Source: an uncultured Colwellia sp. (lineage in GTDB: Bacteria > Pseudomonadota > Gammaproteobacteria > Enterobacterales > Alteromonadaceae). Taken from it: a stretch of DNA of 64,000 nucleotides. How positions within the stretch are numbered: the first letter of the stretch is position 1; each line of letters opens with the position of its first letter. The notes under the pieces were generated by a model. That model had not been told where the DNA came from and searched no databases. It was given only the letters and a program-made list of their open reading frames with translations. The stretch lies in assembly GCA_913062815.1 (NCBI GenBank), contig CAJXWZ010000020.1, forward strand, positions 39,772 through 103,771, read 5' to 3'. Shown piece after piece: positions 35,614 through 44,715 of this stretch. The position numbers and the translations under genes are program-made.

Positions 35614-36891
35614 ATGCGTGATATATTATTGCTGGTCATTCTTATTGGTTTAGTGCCAATGATTTTACGAAGACCATTTGTAGGGGTGTTAGCTTGGTGT
35701 TGGCTTAGTTATATGGTGCCACATCGTTTGGCTTTTGGCTTTATGGCTTCTTTTCCTTCTGCGCAGGTTATCGCAATTGCCTGTCTGTTAACTTTTTTCT
35801 TTAGTAAAGAACCGAAATCAATTCCAAAGCCTTCTCCAATAATTTGGCTCTTTGTGCTGTACCTTTGGATGATTTTGACTTATCTCACTCATGATCAAAC
35901 CGAGTTTGTTAATTATTTAGCTGGGAAAGTATTTAAAATACAGTTGTTTACCTTGATTATTCTTGCGATGCTAACTACCAGAAAACGTATAGAAGGTGCT
36001 TTGTGGGTGGTAGCTTTAAGTATTGGTTTTTATGGCTTTAAAGGGGGGATTTATACGCTGCTTACAGGCGGTGGTGGTCGTGTCTTGGGACCACCAGGAG
36101 GCTTCTTTGAGGGGAATAATGAATTAGGCTTAGCCTTGGTCATTATTGTGCCAATATTACTCTATTTGGTGACTACTTTAGACAAGAAATGGCAAAAAAT
36201 AATCGTTTGGTCAGTGATAGGTTTCTCAGCAATTTCAGTTCTAGGTACCCAATCTAGAGGGGCATTAGTCGCGATTATAGCTTGTGGAGCTTTTTTGTGG
36301 TTGAAAAGTGATAAGAAGCTAATGATCACAGGATTACTAATAGTTGCTATTCCTAGCGGTATTGCTTTTATGCCTCAATCTTGGCATGAGCGCATGGATA
36401 CTATTGTTGAGAGTAATGAAGATGCTTATGATAGCTCAGTTAAAGGACGATTTAATGCTTGGCGAATGTCGATAAATATTGCATCAGATCAAATCTTTGG
36501 TGGTGGTTTTAATGCAGCAACAAGGGCTAACTTTTTAGTATACGCGCCAGACCCACTCGACTTTCATGATTTTCATAGTATTTATTTTCAAATGCTCGGT
36601 AAACATGGTTGGGGAGGGTTATTAATATTTTTAATGATGTATTATTTCACTTGGCGATTAGCAGGCAAAACTGCAAAGCTAGTTGAGGGAGATGAAGAGC
36701 TTGAGTGGGCCGGTAGATTATGCCGAATGTTACAAGTGTCACTGATTGCTTATGCCGCGGGTGGTGCCTTCTTAGGACTGGCCTATTTTGACTTACCGTT
36801 TCATATTTTGATTACTATTGTTGCGATAAGTACGGTGATAAATAAAAAACTTAAAGTAAGAGAAACTCAAATTTCAGTGATTGAAGGATGA
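35614..36891 (+). CDS. Putative O-glycosylation ligase / Wzy-type polymerase, exosortase A-associated
   Basis: A 425-residue polytopic inner-membrane protein with about ten helices and a Wzy_C-like (O-antigen ligase) region. The signature near the N-terminus, RRPFVGVLAWCWLSYMVPHRLAFGF, matches the exosortase-associated TIGR03097 type. The large periplasmic loop ends with AWRMSINIASDQIFGGGFN and DFHDFHSIYFQMLGKHGW, where catalytic Arg and His of ligase/polymerase enzymes lie. It either polymerises repeat units or transfers glycan to another acceptor; as the only such protein here, polymerase is likely. The start follows directly on the previous stop. Confidence 0.87.
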   Translation: MRDILLLVILIGLVPMILRRPFVGVLAWCWLSYMVPHRLAFGFMASFPSAQVIAIACLLTFFFSKEPKSIPKPSPIIWLFVLYLWMILTYLTHDQTEFVNYLAGKVFKIQLFTLIILAMLTTRKRIEGALWVVALSIGFYGFKGGIYTLLTGGGGRVLGPPGGFFEGNNELGLALVIIVPILLYLVTTLDKKWQKIIVWSVIGFSAISVLGTQSRGALVAIIACGAFLWLKSDKKLMITGLLIVAIPSGIAFMPQSWHERMDTIVESNEDAYDSSVKGRFNAWRMSINIASDQIFGGGFNAATRANFLVYAPDPLDFHDFHSIYFQMLGKHGWGGLLIFLMMYYFTWRLAGKTAKLVEGDEELEWAGRLCRMLQVSLIAYAAGGAFLGLAYFDLPFHILITIVAISTVINKKLKVRETQISVIEG

Positions 36892-36900
36892 GTTAACGAG

Positions 36901-38253
36901 ATGTCTTTTTATACGCAATTTATAAGTCAGTTTTTATTCCCTTTGCATGAAAAAATGAAAGGTCATGAAACAGTAGAAAAAAAAGCCTTACTCGATGAGT
37001 CTCAATGGTTTGAAAAAATAAAAATTCAAACGCAACAGCAAGATAGACTCGTTGAATTTTTAATGGATATCAGAGAAAATAATCATTTTTATCAACAACT
37101 ATTTAGCGAACTAAACTTAGATAATAATGCACTTTCTCAGGCAGATGTGTTGACAAAACTCCCCATTTTAACCAAAGACATTATTAGAGCCAATGAAGAG
37201 CAGTACTTAAGCGAACTCAGTGAAAATACGATTTATTTAAGTACTTCAGGGTCTAGTGGGACACCATTAAAATTTGCCGTTGGAAATGAACGTATCAGCC
37301 ATGATGTTGCCGCTAAATGGCGTGCGACTAATTGGTGGAACGTTGATATTGGTGATAAAGAAGCGGTGATCTGGGGCTCAAGTGTTGAACTTTCAGGGCA
37401 GGGTATTGTAAAAACACTACGAGACGTCTTATTTCGCTCTAAGTTATTTCCAGCTCAACACCTTGATAGCAAGGGCATCGCAGATTTGTTTGCTCGGCTA
37501 AGTGAATTTAAACCAGCAATGATTTATGGTTATCCGTCCATATTAACGTTGTTAGCTGAACATGCAAAAACCAATGGTATTAAATTTGAACATACCGGCC
37601 TCAAAGTTATCTTCTGTACCGCAGAAAAGTTATATCAGCATCAAAGAGATATTATCGAAAGTGTATTTAATGCTCCTGTCGCAAATGGTTATGGTAGTCG
37701 GGATGCAGGGTTTATCGCCCATGAGTGCTCTGAGGGAACGCTACATATTAGTGAAGAAGATGTTATTGTTGAAGTATTAAATGAACAAAATGAACCCTGT
37801 GCAATAGGAGAAATTGGTCAACTTATCGTAACTAATTTAACGACTCGTGATTTTCCAATGCTGAGATATAATACTGGGGATTTAGCGGTTTTAAGTGATA
37901 AAAAATGCCCTTGTGGTCGACAACTAAAAGTTTTTTCAGAGGTAGTTGGACGCTCGAATGATATGCTTATTTCTACTGCTGGTGGTATTGTGCATGGCGC
38001 GTATATTGGTAATATCATTCGTGAAGATCTCGCGATTTGTCATTTTCAGCTTACTCAATTATCACGAATCAATTTTTCGGTAAAGTTGGTCGGTTACCCT
38101 GATAAAACCATTGATAGTTTGTCAATGATTGCCAGATTGCAAGTAGTCTTAGGTGAGGATGCCAATATTATATGTGAACTGGTTGCAGAAATTGATGCGG
38201 AGTCTACTGGGAAGTTCAAATATATCATCAACCAGTATCAGCCGAGTTCATAA
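36901..38253 (+). CDS. PaaK/CapK-like AMP-forming ligase
   Basis: A 450-residue adenylate-forming enzyme of the phenylacetate-CoA ligase/CapK type. The phosphate loop is STSGSSGTP at 114-122. Further on come YGYPSILTLLAEHA, NGYGSRDAGFIAHEC (ATP-binding) and the MLRYNTGDLAVL motif. A CPCGR segment near residue 337 resembles the metal-binding cysteines of this family. It would activate a carboxylic acid as an acyl-AMP and pass it to a thiol or amine. In XrtA loci with acyl carrier proteins the usual partner is a different, longer ligase, so this may be a functional substitute for the ACP at 53035-53277; that is inference. The gene is 9 bp after the polymerase. Confidence 0.83.
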   Translation: MSFYTQFISQFLFPLHEKMKGHETVEKKALLDESQWFEKIKIQTQQQDRLVEFLMDIRENNHFYQQLFSELNLDNNALSQADVLTKLPILTKDIIRANEEQYLSELSENTIYLSTSGSSGTPLKFAVGNERISHDVAAKWRATNWWNVDIGDKEAVIWGSSVELSGQGIVKTLRDVLFRSKLFPAQHLDSKGIADLFARLSEFKPAMIYGYPSILTLLAEHAKTNGIKFEHTGLKVIFCTAEKLYQHQRDIIESVFNAPVANGYGSRDAGFIAHECSEGTLHISEEDVIVEVLNEQNEPCAIGEIGQLIVTNLTTRDFPMLRYNTGDLAVLSDKKCPCGRQLKVFSEVVGRSNDMLISTAGGIVHGAYIGNIIREDLAICHFQLTQLSRINFSVKLVGYPDKTIDSLSMIARLQVVLGEDANIICELVAEIDAESTGKFKYIINQYQPSS

Positions 38254-38278
38254 TGCTATTTGTTAAATGGATTAACGC

Positions 38279-39280
38279 ATGAAAAAGCCAACTGAAATAT
38301 GTATTACCATAGATACTGAGTTTAGTATTGCAGGCCATTTTAATAATGCTGAAAAATACCAACCATTGTCTACCCCTGTTGTTACCTGTCCAGTCAACGG
38401 AGAAGAACAAGGTTTAGGCTTTCTCTTAGATACCTTTGATAAGTACCAAATAGACGCCAGCTTTTTTGTTGAATGTGCTAATTATTTTTATTTTGGTGAT
38501 GAACCAATGCAGTCATTAGTTAGACGTATTCAACAAGCAGGACAAGATGTACAATTGCATATTCATCCGGTATGGTTATCATTCATTAAAGAGGCTCAGC
38601 TAGGAGTCTTTCCTCGCAATGATAATTGCGCCAATCGAACTTTTAATGAATTATTTCAGGCGTTTAAATTATGTATAGAAATATTTGAACGTTGGACTGG
38701 TCATCAACCTTTGGCCATAAGAACGGGCAGTTTGTGGGCTGACTTAAATGTCTACAAAGTGATGGAAAAATTGGCTATTCCAATGGCGTCGAATATAGGC
38801 ATGGGAGTGTTTAAACCTGAAAGCCCCCAACTCCATTTAGACTCAGGGCGGCATTTAATTCATAATGTCATGGAAATGCCTATTTTTACCTATCAGGATG
38901 ATAATCTCGGTGGCCGGGAACACAAAAAATCATTGCAAATTACCAGTTGTTCATGGCCGGAAATGAAGAAAATACTCTATAAAGCGCGGGCAGAAAATAT
39001 TGAGAGTCTAATTATTCTTACTCACCCTTTTGAGTTTATAAAAAAAGCAGACTTTCAATATAAAAAAGTAACAAAAAATAGAGTCAATCAAAATAGACTA
39101 ATCAAGCTTTGCCAATTTGTTAACGAACATGATCAAGACTTTGTCAGTACTACGTTCACTCAATCTCATCAAGATTGGTGTGAGAGTGAATTAACACAAC
39201 CCTTTTTGAAAATACCAACTTATTATAGTGTTGGTCGAAAAATTCATAATAAAATTAATGATTTAATATGGACATATTAA
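38279..39280 (+). CDS. Polysaccharide deacetylase-like (NodB fold) protein with DTE motif
   Basis: A 333-residue protein with the NodB carbohydrate-esterase fold. The first motif is ITIDTEFS with Asp12 and Glu14, in place of the usual DD pair, a variant seen in WalW-like proteins. It continues with ASFFVECANYFYF and VQLHIHPVW, where the His residues of the second motif would bind metal. It has no signal peptide. It lies between an adenylating ligase and an ATP-grasp protein, so it may act on the same decoration as these. It could be a deacetylase or an inactive relative; the metal ligands look largely kept. ATG 38279 is 25 bases after the ligase stop. Confidence 0.8.
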   Translation: MKKPTEICITIDTEFSIAGHFNNAEKYQPLSTPVVTCPVNGEEQGLGFLLDTFDKYQIDASFFVECANYFYFGDEPMQSLVRRIQQAGQDVQLHIHPVWLSFIKEAQLGVFPRNDNCANRTFNELFQAFKLCIEIFERWTGHQPLAIRTGSLWADLNVYKVMEKLAIPMASNIGMGVFKPESPQLHLDSGRHLIHNVMEMPIFTYQDDNLGGREHKKSLQITSCSWPEMKKILYKARAENIESLIILTHPFEFIKKADFQYKKVTKNRVNQNRLIKLCQFVNEHDQDFVSTTFTQSHQDWCESELTQPFLKIPTYYSVGRKIHNKINDLIWTY

Positions 39281-39315
39281 GTCTTCACTAATAAAAAGAT
39301 ATCAAGCTAAGAACC

Positions 39316-40539
39316 ATGGAACAAAATAAAGACATCGTTATTGTATATGGCGTAGATACTCAAATCGGTTTATCTCTTGTCAGAGAGCTTGGCAAAAAGA
39401 ACTGTGAAATTGTTGCAGTGGGGAAATCTAACGATTCTTTAGGTCTACGTTCTAAATATGTCACTTATCCTTATGTATTGTCTGCAAAAAATGATCAAGA
39501 TAAAGTAGAGTTTTTATTAGCGATTGAAAAACAAACCTCGGCCCGTTATTTATTATGTGTATCAGAAGACGATATTCTTTTTTTTAACCGAGTAAAAGAA
39601 CAAATCAAACCGATTAAAGCGCTTGTACCTAATCAAGAAAGTATTGAAAAAGTGCTAAGCAAAGACTTTACTGCGCAAGCAGCACAAAAGGTGGGCATTG
39701 AAACACCTAAAACTACCTTGTTAAATCATGAAAGTGAATTAGCGGCAATTGTTGATAAACTTAAGTATCCGGTGATCTTGAAGTGGAGTAATCCACATGA
39801 TGTGATGAAATTTGCAAACGAGCTTTCGATAAAAATTGAAAAGTTAGTTTACTGTTATAACAAAGACGAATTAAAGCAAAAAATTCATTCTTATGCTCCT
39901 TTAAAACAATTTCCCATGCTACAAGAATATTGTCCTGGTGTGGGCTTTGGCCAGTTTTTCTTTATGCATGAAGGCCAAGCATTACTTCGTTTTCAGCACC
40001 AAAGAGTGCACGAATGGCCACCTGAGGGGGGTTTTTCTTCTTTATGTAGAGCTATTCCGGTCCATAAACATGAAGCACTACAACAGCAGTCTATCGCTTT
40101 GCTGCAAAGTATCAACTGGCAAGGTGTTGCTATGGTTGAATATCGTTATGATGAAACTACTGGTAATGCTATTTTGATGGAGATTAATGGCCGATTTTGG
40201 GGCAGTTTACCCTTGGCATACCATGCCAATGTTCCTTTTGCTTGGTATACTTATAAAATACTGGGTTTAGGTGAAACTCCAACAGAGCGCTTGGTTATTG
40301 CTGATAATATCCAATGTAGAAATACCTTGGTTGAATTAAAACGCTTAGTTAGAATTATTTTTCAAGCAGACAAAATAAAAGATAAGAGTTTGCACTTTAG
40401 CCGTATAGAAACGTTATTTGCTGTCATCCAAGGTTTTTTTAGACCCTCTATGCACTACTATTTGTTTAGCCTAGATGATATTAGACCTCTGTTTGCTGAT
40501 TGGAAAATATTACTAAAAAAACTAATCCGACGTGCTTAA
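39316..40539 (+). CDS. ATP-grasp ligase family protein
   Basis: A 407-residue protein with an N-terminal Rossmann-like part (VIVYGVDTQIGLSLVRELG), an ATP-grasp core (FPVILKW-type KYPVILKWSN near 154-163, LQEYCPGVGFGQFFF, then VEYRYDETTGNAILMEINGRFWGS) and a ~100-residue C-terminal tail. The metal-binding Glu and Asn of ATP-grasp enzymes are in EINGRFWG. These enzymes join a carboxylate to an amine through an acyl phosphate. It is the last gene of this plus-strand run and its stop overlaps by 4 bp the stop of the convergent phosphatase. A related ATP-grasp domain occurs at 50757-53045. The substrate is unknown; attachment of an amino acid to a uronic acid is one possibility. Confidence 0.83.
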   Translation: MEQNKDIVIVYGVDTQIGLSLVRELGKKNCEIVAVGKSNDSLGLRSKYVTYPYVLSAKNDQDKVEFLLAIEKQTSARYLLCVSEDDILFFNRVKEQIKPIKALVPNQESIEKVLSKDFTAQAAQKVGIETPKTTLLNHESELAAIVDKLKYPVILKWSNPHDVMKFANELSIKIEKLVYCYNKDELKQKIHSYAPLKQFPMLQEYCPGVGFGQFFFMHEGQALLRFQHQRVHEWPPEGGFSSLCRAIPVHKHEALQQQSIALLQSINWQGVAMVEYRYDETTGNAILMEINGRFWGSLPLAYHANVPFAWYTYKILGLGETPTERLVIADNIQCRNTLVELKRLVRIIFQADKIKDKSLHFSRIETLFAVIQGFFRPSMHYYLFSLDDIRPLFADWKILLKKLIRRA

Positions 40540-41102
40540 GTAACCCCAGAAGATTGCTTATATTCTTTGACTAAATTATTCGTGGCAGATTCGATTATTT
40601 TATAACAATTTTTGAAATAAATTTCATCGTGAGTATGTGGGTCATGAATATGTAAGCGACGAGGTTCTGCCCAATGCCCAAGCAATGCTATTTGCGCTTT
40701 ACTGTGACCAATTAATGTTTCTAGCCTTCGGGCATGTCTTACTTCCATGACTAATATTAAATCACTATCTAACAAGTCGAAATCAGGAAAATTGGTCGTT
40801 AAGTGTGAAGACATGTCAATATTAAATGCTTTGGCGGTTATTTGGCCTAATTCAAAAGCAGGAAAGCCGGTCGTGGTAGCTAAGCCAAATCCTGCAGTTT
40901 CAATGCCTTGATTTTTTGCTATAAATTCACCAAAAGGGCTGCGGCAAATATTTCCTAAACAAACAAAAACTAAGCGATTTACCCGAGTAAAGTCAATATT
41001 TTCAAATTGTTTTATGCGTCCTAAGCATGATTCACTATGAGCGAGTATTAATCGTACTAGGCCACGTTCACTGGCGTATTGATCTCTAATTTTTTGTAAC
41101 AC
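40536..41102 (-). CDS. Low-molecular-weight protein tyrosine phosphatase
   Basis: A 188-residue cytoplasmic phosphatase. The phosphate loop is CLGNICRS (Cys48 to Ser55, CX5R), and the acid residue is in the DPHTHDE segment near the C-terminus. A 43-residue N-terminal extension precedes the core, longer than in Wzb, and may be a helical addition. Wzb-type phosphatases reverse autophosphorylation of the chain-length tyrosine kinase, here encoded at 16453-17352, far away on the other side of the locus. It is probably co-transcribed from the upstream 1134-residue protein gene, whose stop is 18 bp before this start. Confidence 0.9.
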   Translation of the reverse strand: MLQKIRDQYASERGLVRLILAHSESCLGRIKQFENIDFTRVNRLVFVCLGNICRSPFGEFIAKNQGIETAGFGLATTTGFPAFELGQITAKAFNIDMSSHLTTNFPDFDLLDSDLILVMEVRHARRLETLIGHSKAQIALLGHWAEPRRLHIHDPHTHDEIYFKNCYKIIESATNNLVKEYKQSSGVT

Positions 41103-41120
41103 TACTGTTAAACCTCTGCT

Positions 41121-44100
41121 TTATTCATCAAGAGACTGTGAGTCTACTTGACAGTTAGGATTGTTTTCACTGTCACATTGTTCATTTATAATCACAGGTG
41201 GCTTAAAAAGTCGGACATTTTTATCAACAAACATGATGACGCCATGTTCCATTATGGTGGCAGTAATCGGCATTTCTTTGACATCAAATGGGTAACTATA
41301 ATCGGTTACTTCGGTATAAATATCATTTTGGCTATCAAAATCATAAAGTTTATTTTTAGTAAAAATTAAATAATGCCCGGTTATTGGATGAATAAGTAAT
41401 TTATCAGCTCTAATGCTTAAATCAATTGGCGAATTTTTATGCTCCTTTGCTATTCCGTTAGCATCAATAGAAACGACTTTAGTGGGCGCATAATTGCCTC
41501 CCATAATGAGCAACTCTTTTGTTATCGGGTTGTAGCGCATTAAAGAATGGTAACCAAGATTTTCAAGGGTATATAATGATTGCCACTGCAGCGTTGCCGT
41601 TGAAAATAACTGTAATCCTGAACGAGAAAGCCTTACTAGCCCTCCTAGCTCAGGATAAAATTCGATAGAAGTACCTAAATCTCCTTTTGGAATATTGATT
41701 TGCGGTAACACCGACCAAGTATTGTCTTGAATTGAATACTTGTGAATCTCTCGTGTCTTTGATAAGTGATGGTAATAAGATCCCGTGGCAACATCCAAGG
41801 CATTATTTCCGTAGATATGCCCAGTATTGGTTTCTATTGGCCAATCAAAGGTGTAGGGAATGATTTTCCAGTGATTATTCTCTTGCTGGTAGGAGATAAA
41901 TTTTGTCTGTTTTCTAAAACCCATATATAAGAATTGCTGAGAGGCAGGATCCCAATGTGCATCATCTGTCCAACCAGCAATGTGAAGTCTTTTTTCATCT
42001 ATATTGAGATACAATAAATCATCTTCAAAATCTTCGGTGATTAAATCACCCCATTCGCCAGCTAGTAATTCCTGTGAAAGCTCTTCGAGATCTGTGCCAG
42101 TATTCATGTCTGAAGGTGGGGGTAGGTCATCTATTGGTAAAGTACCATCATCAACTCCATTTAAGGCGATAACTAATTTAGGGTGTTTTTCTGTTAACTC
42201 ACTATCTTTTGAATAAAACTGGTGGGCAGCGGTTGACAGTACCGCGAAATTTAAATCACCTGAAGTCCATTGTTGTAGCACTATTTCAGTGACGTCAATT
42301 TCAATAAATCGAGCAATATCTGAATCGACAACGTCTAACATTGAATAAGGAGTGCTACCATTAAGTAAGTTATTGCTGTCAAACCAATCGCCTAAATAGT
42401 TTCTCCAAATAGCTCTCGATGTATAATCTTTAAACTCTCTTGTTACTCCATCTTTAGTGTGATTACCTTCACGCCATGAATTATCAGCACGGTAAGTTGA
42501 AAGTACTGCATCACCATATTGATCATTATCAAATAATAATAAACGGGCCGCGGTTATATTTTCTTCTTGAATAGTGTCGATAGTAGATGTTCGAAAATAC
42601 ATTGGTCCTTTAGAGGATAAAAACTCTTTGCTACCCATCGCTTTATAGGTAGATTTTTCAATGTAGGTATCTTCTTCAATAGATAGTTTAACGATATTGT
42701 TACTGTCGACACTAAGATTCCATTCATGCTGTACTTTTGCTCCTGAGTCATCAGACACTTCGAGCAATATTTGATGATCACCAGCATCGGATAAGGTAGG
42801 GGTAATAGCGTAATTAAACTCATTAGTAACCATTAAGTTATAGTTATCAAACCATTTTATCTCAATATCATCTCCATCGGGATCGTGAATATCGGCAGAA
42901 AACTCAAACGTTTCGCCAATTTTTCCTAAGATGGCACTTTTTTCTGGAACAGGAGTATTGATCACGGGAAGTTGATTTAGTTCAGAGCCTGCGCTGGGTA
43001 AATCGGGGTCAAAAACAGTTGGTCCGATGTATTCTGAGGCGATGACGATATTGTCAATGAAAGCGGTAATGGTTTTATCTGCGGGCGTTGTTCCACCGTG
43101 ATAGATATTCATCCAAATTTTTTCAATATTGATGAACTCGTGATCTGCGTCTCTGAATCTTAAACCAGTACGCTCATAGGCTGGAACGCCATTGATCCAG
43201 GATTTTAAAACTCCATTATTCTTACCATCAAAATTTAACTTTACGTATTGTTCAATGCTGTACCAACGGTTTTTATCAAAAGCAGCTAAACCACTGCCAT
43301 CCCATATAATATTGTCTCCATAGTAACTTTCCATATCGGCATGATACAGATAAGTGCCTACAGGAACTTTGTTTGCTAATGGGTTGCCCGGTTTTAAAAT
43401 ATTATGATATGCCCCCCGCGCGGACCAGCCATTAGTGCCATTTGACTTTCTGCCACCCCAACCACCCTGATAGTCAGTACCAGCATATGTACCTGCTATT
43501 CCTGGAAGTTTTCCACCTTCAACTGTGTCCCAGTTCTCACCAAAACGAATATAGTACCTAAAATATATTTCTGTTGGTTCGTTGCCTCTTTCATCTTTAA
43601 AGACATAATTTAAATTTAAAGCGGTAAGTTCTCCTTGGGGAAGTTGACTTTGCAATGCTCTTCCTGAAAGGGCTTGAAAGTTTTCTTCAGTATTTGAATC
43701 AACCAAAGATAATGTGTGTTGGTCTTGCCCATAGGTCCATTTTTTTCCCCAATCGTTATGCTCAAATGGCTCAACTAGGTAAACACGAGGATCATTTTGT
43801 AGCTCATAATCATTGGGGTACTCTTGCGCAATGCCTTCATTAGTCTCTGAAAATTGATAAGTGATATATTTGGGGTTAGCTTGGAAAGTACCTAAGGTCG
43901 TTTGACCGTATTGTTTTTTAGTAGTGCTAATTGTTAATGTAGCGTTGAGTAGATTACTATCGCTTGGCATAGTGGACAAATCAAAATAAAGTAAAATAGT
44001 ACCCGCGGAAGAGAGCGCTTCTTGCTGGCCTAGGCATTTGTAGGTACTTGATGAAAGAAAAGAGTCTGCGGTAACGGGAATGTTTATAGTACCGTTATCG

Positions 44101-44525
44101 GTTGTAATTGATAATGTAGCTCTTTTGGTTTGATCGGTAACTTCTTTACTGATAAAAGAAACTGTTCCACCGGTCAATTTTCTTATGACTACGCCTTGGT
44201 TGGTTGATCGATCTTGTAACCAAATATTGACTAATTCGGTGACATCTGTGGTCAGAGTTTGTTCGCTATCAGTGTCTTCAACGCTAATAAATGAAAATGG
44301 AATATCGCCTTGTGGCGTTGAGTTTTTATCTAGCCAATCACCAAGAAAATTCTCCCAGAGCAAGCCTGCGCCTCGATTAAAGTGTTCACGGGTGGCACCT
44401 TCATTGATTCGTTGACCGTCACAAAAACCCTCAGCCCAGATATTAGTTGTGCTACTGGCAGAAAAAGAAAATAAAAGAAAGAAAATTACGGATAAGAAAA
44501 TTACGGATAAGAAAATTCGATTCAT
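41121..44525 (-). CDS. Secreted multidomain PL14-like (alginate lyase) / DNRLRE / beta-propeller protein
   Basis: A 1134-residue exported protein. After a signal peptide (1-25) come DNRLRE-like strands in an unusual order (about 30-220), then a domain resembling polysaccharide lyase family 14: WDTVEGGKLPGIAG, GGWGGRKSNGTNGWSARGAYH, GTYLYHADM and KIWMNIYHGG (about 320-500). A PKD/Ig-like domain with DPDGDDIEIKWF follows (about 525-610), then a complete DNRLRE domain (about 612-800), and finally Kelch-like repeats (about 855-1110). The first ~500 residues are paralogous to the protein at 55035-56510. It is likely a periplasmic or extracellular lyase or binding protein for the uronate polymer. 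There is no PEP-CTERM or other anchor. PL14 assignment is from motif recognition, without a search. Confidence 0.7.
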   Translation of the reverse strand: MNRIFLSVIFLSVIFFLLFSFSASSTTNIWAEGFCDGQRINEGATREHFNRGAGLLWENFLGDWLDKNSTPQGDIPFSFISVEDTDSEQTLTTDVTELVNIWLQDRSTNQGVVIRKLTGGTVSFISKEVTDQTKRATLSITTDNGTINIPVTADSFLSSSTYKCLGQQEALSSAGTILLYFDLSTMPSDSNLLNATLTISTTKKQYGQTTLGTFQANPKYITYQFSETNEGIAQEYPNDYELQNDPRVYLVEPFEHNDWGKKWTYGQDQHTLSLVDSNTEENFQALSGRALQSQLPQGELTALNLNYVFKDERGNEPTEIYFRYYIRFGENWDTVEGGKLPGIAGTYAGTDYQGGWGGRKSNGTNGWSARGAYHNILKPGNPLANKVPVGTYLYHADMESYYGDNIIWDGSGLAAFDKNRWYSIEQYVKLNFDGKNNGVLKSWINGVPAYERTGLRFRDADHEFINIEKIWMNIYHGGTTPADKTITAFIDNIVIASEYIGPTVFDPDLPSAGSELNQLPVINTPVPEKSAILGKIGETFEFSADIHDPDGDDIEIKWFDNYNLMVTNEFNYAITPTLSDAGDHQILLEVSDDSGAKVQHEWNLSVDSNNIVKLSIEEDTYIEKSTYKAMGSKEFLSSKGPMYFRTSTIDTIQEENITAARLLLFDNDQYGDAVLSTYRADNSWREGNHTKDGVTREFKDYTSRAIWRNYLGDWFDSNNLLNGSTPYSMLDVVDSDIARFIEIDVTEIVLQQWTSGDLNFAVLSTAAHQFYSKDSELTEKHPKLVIALNGVDDGTLPIDDLPPPSDMNTGTDLEELSQELLAGEWGDLITEDFEDDLLYLNIDEKRLHIAGWTDDAHWDPASQQFLYMGFRKQTKFISYQQENNHWKIIPYTFDWPIETNTGHIYGNNALDVATGSYYHHLSKTREIHKYSIQDNTWSVLPQINIPKGDLGTSIEFYPELGGLVRLSRSGLQLFSTATLQWQSLYTLENLGYHSLMRYNPITKELLIMGGNYAPTKVVSIDANGIAKEHKNSPIDLSIRADKLLIHPITGHYLIFTKNKLYDFDSQNDIYTEVTDYSYPFDVKEMPITATIMEHGVIMFVDKNVRLFKPPVIINEQCDSENNPNCQVDSQSLDE
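44481..44510 (-). repeat. 15-bp tandem duplication in the signal-peptide coding region
   Basis: Two exact copies of GAAAATTACGGATAA (44481-44495 and 44496-44510), followed by a partial third copy. On the coding strand they give FLSVIFLSVIF, so five codons were duplicated in frame in the signal peptide of the 1134-residue protein. Recent slippage or duplication is likely. Confidence 0.95.
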
Positions 44526-44554
44526 AACTTACATCAGAAAATAAAAAGGCTCAA

Positions 44555-44566
44555 CTCAGTATAACA
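44555..44566 (-). promoter_or_regulatory. Candidate extended -10 promoter for the PL14-like protein gene
   Basis: On the minus strand the sequence TGTTATACT gives an extended -10 (TGN-TATACT) about 35 bases upstream of the ATG. The -35 region (TTCCGT at the proper distance) is weak. It fits a leader of about 30 bases. Not tested. Confidence 0.4.
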
Positions 44567-44715
44567 TAGCTCTTATTTTGAACGGAAGTATTACCTTTTT
44601 GTTGTTTATCTTTTCATTTTGCACCAATACTAACCATGATTTATCATGTGCTAACTGGATTAAAGCGTCGTTATTATGGCATAATTACTTAAAAATTGAG
44701 CTTACCTGAGGGAAT

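Noticed and set aside
44677..44694. TGGCAT motif upstream of the TPR protein gene as a sigma-54 promoter
   Set aside because: No TTGC at the -12 position; the following bases are A and T only.
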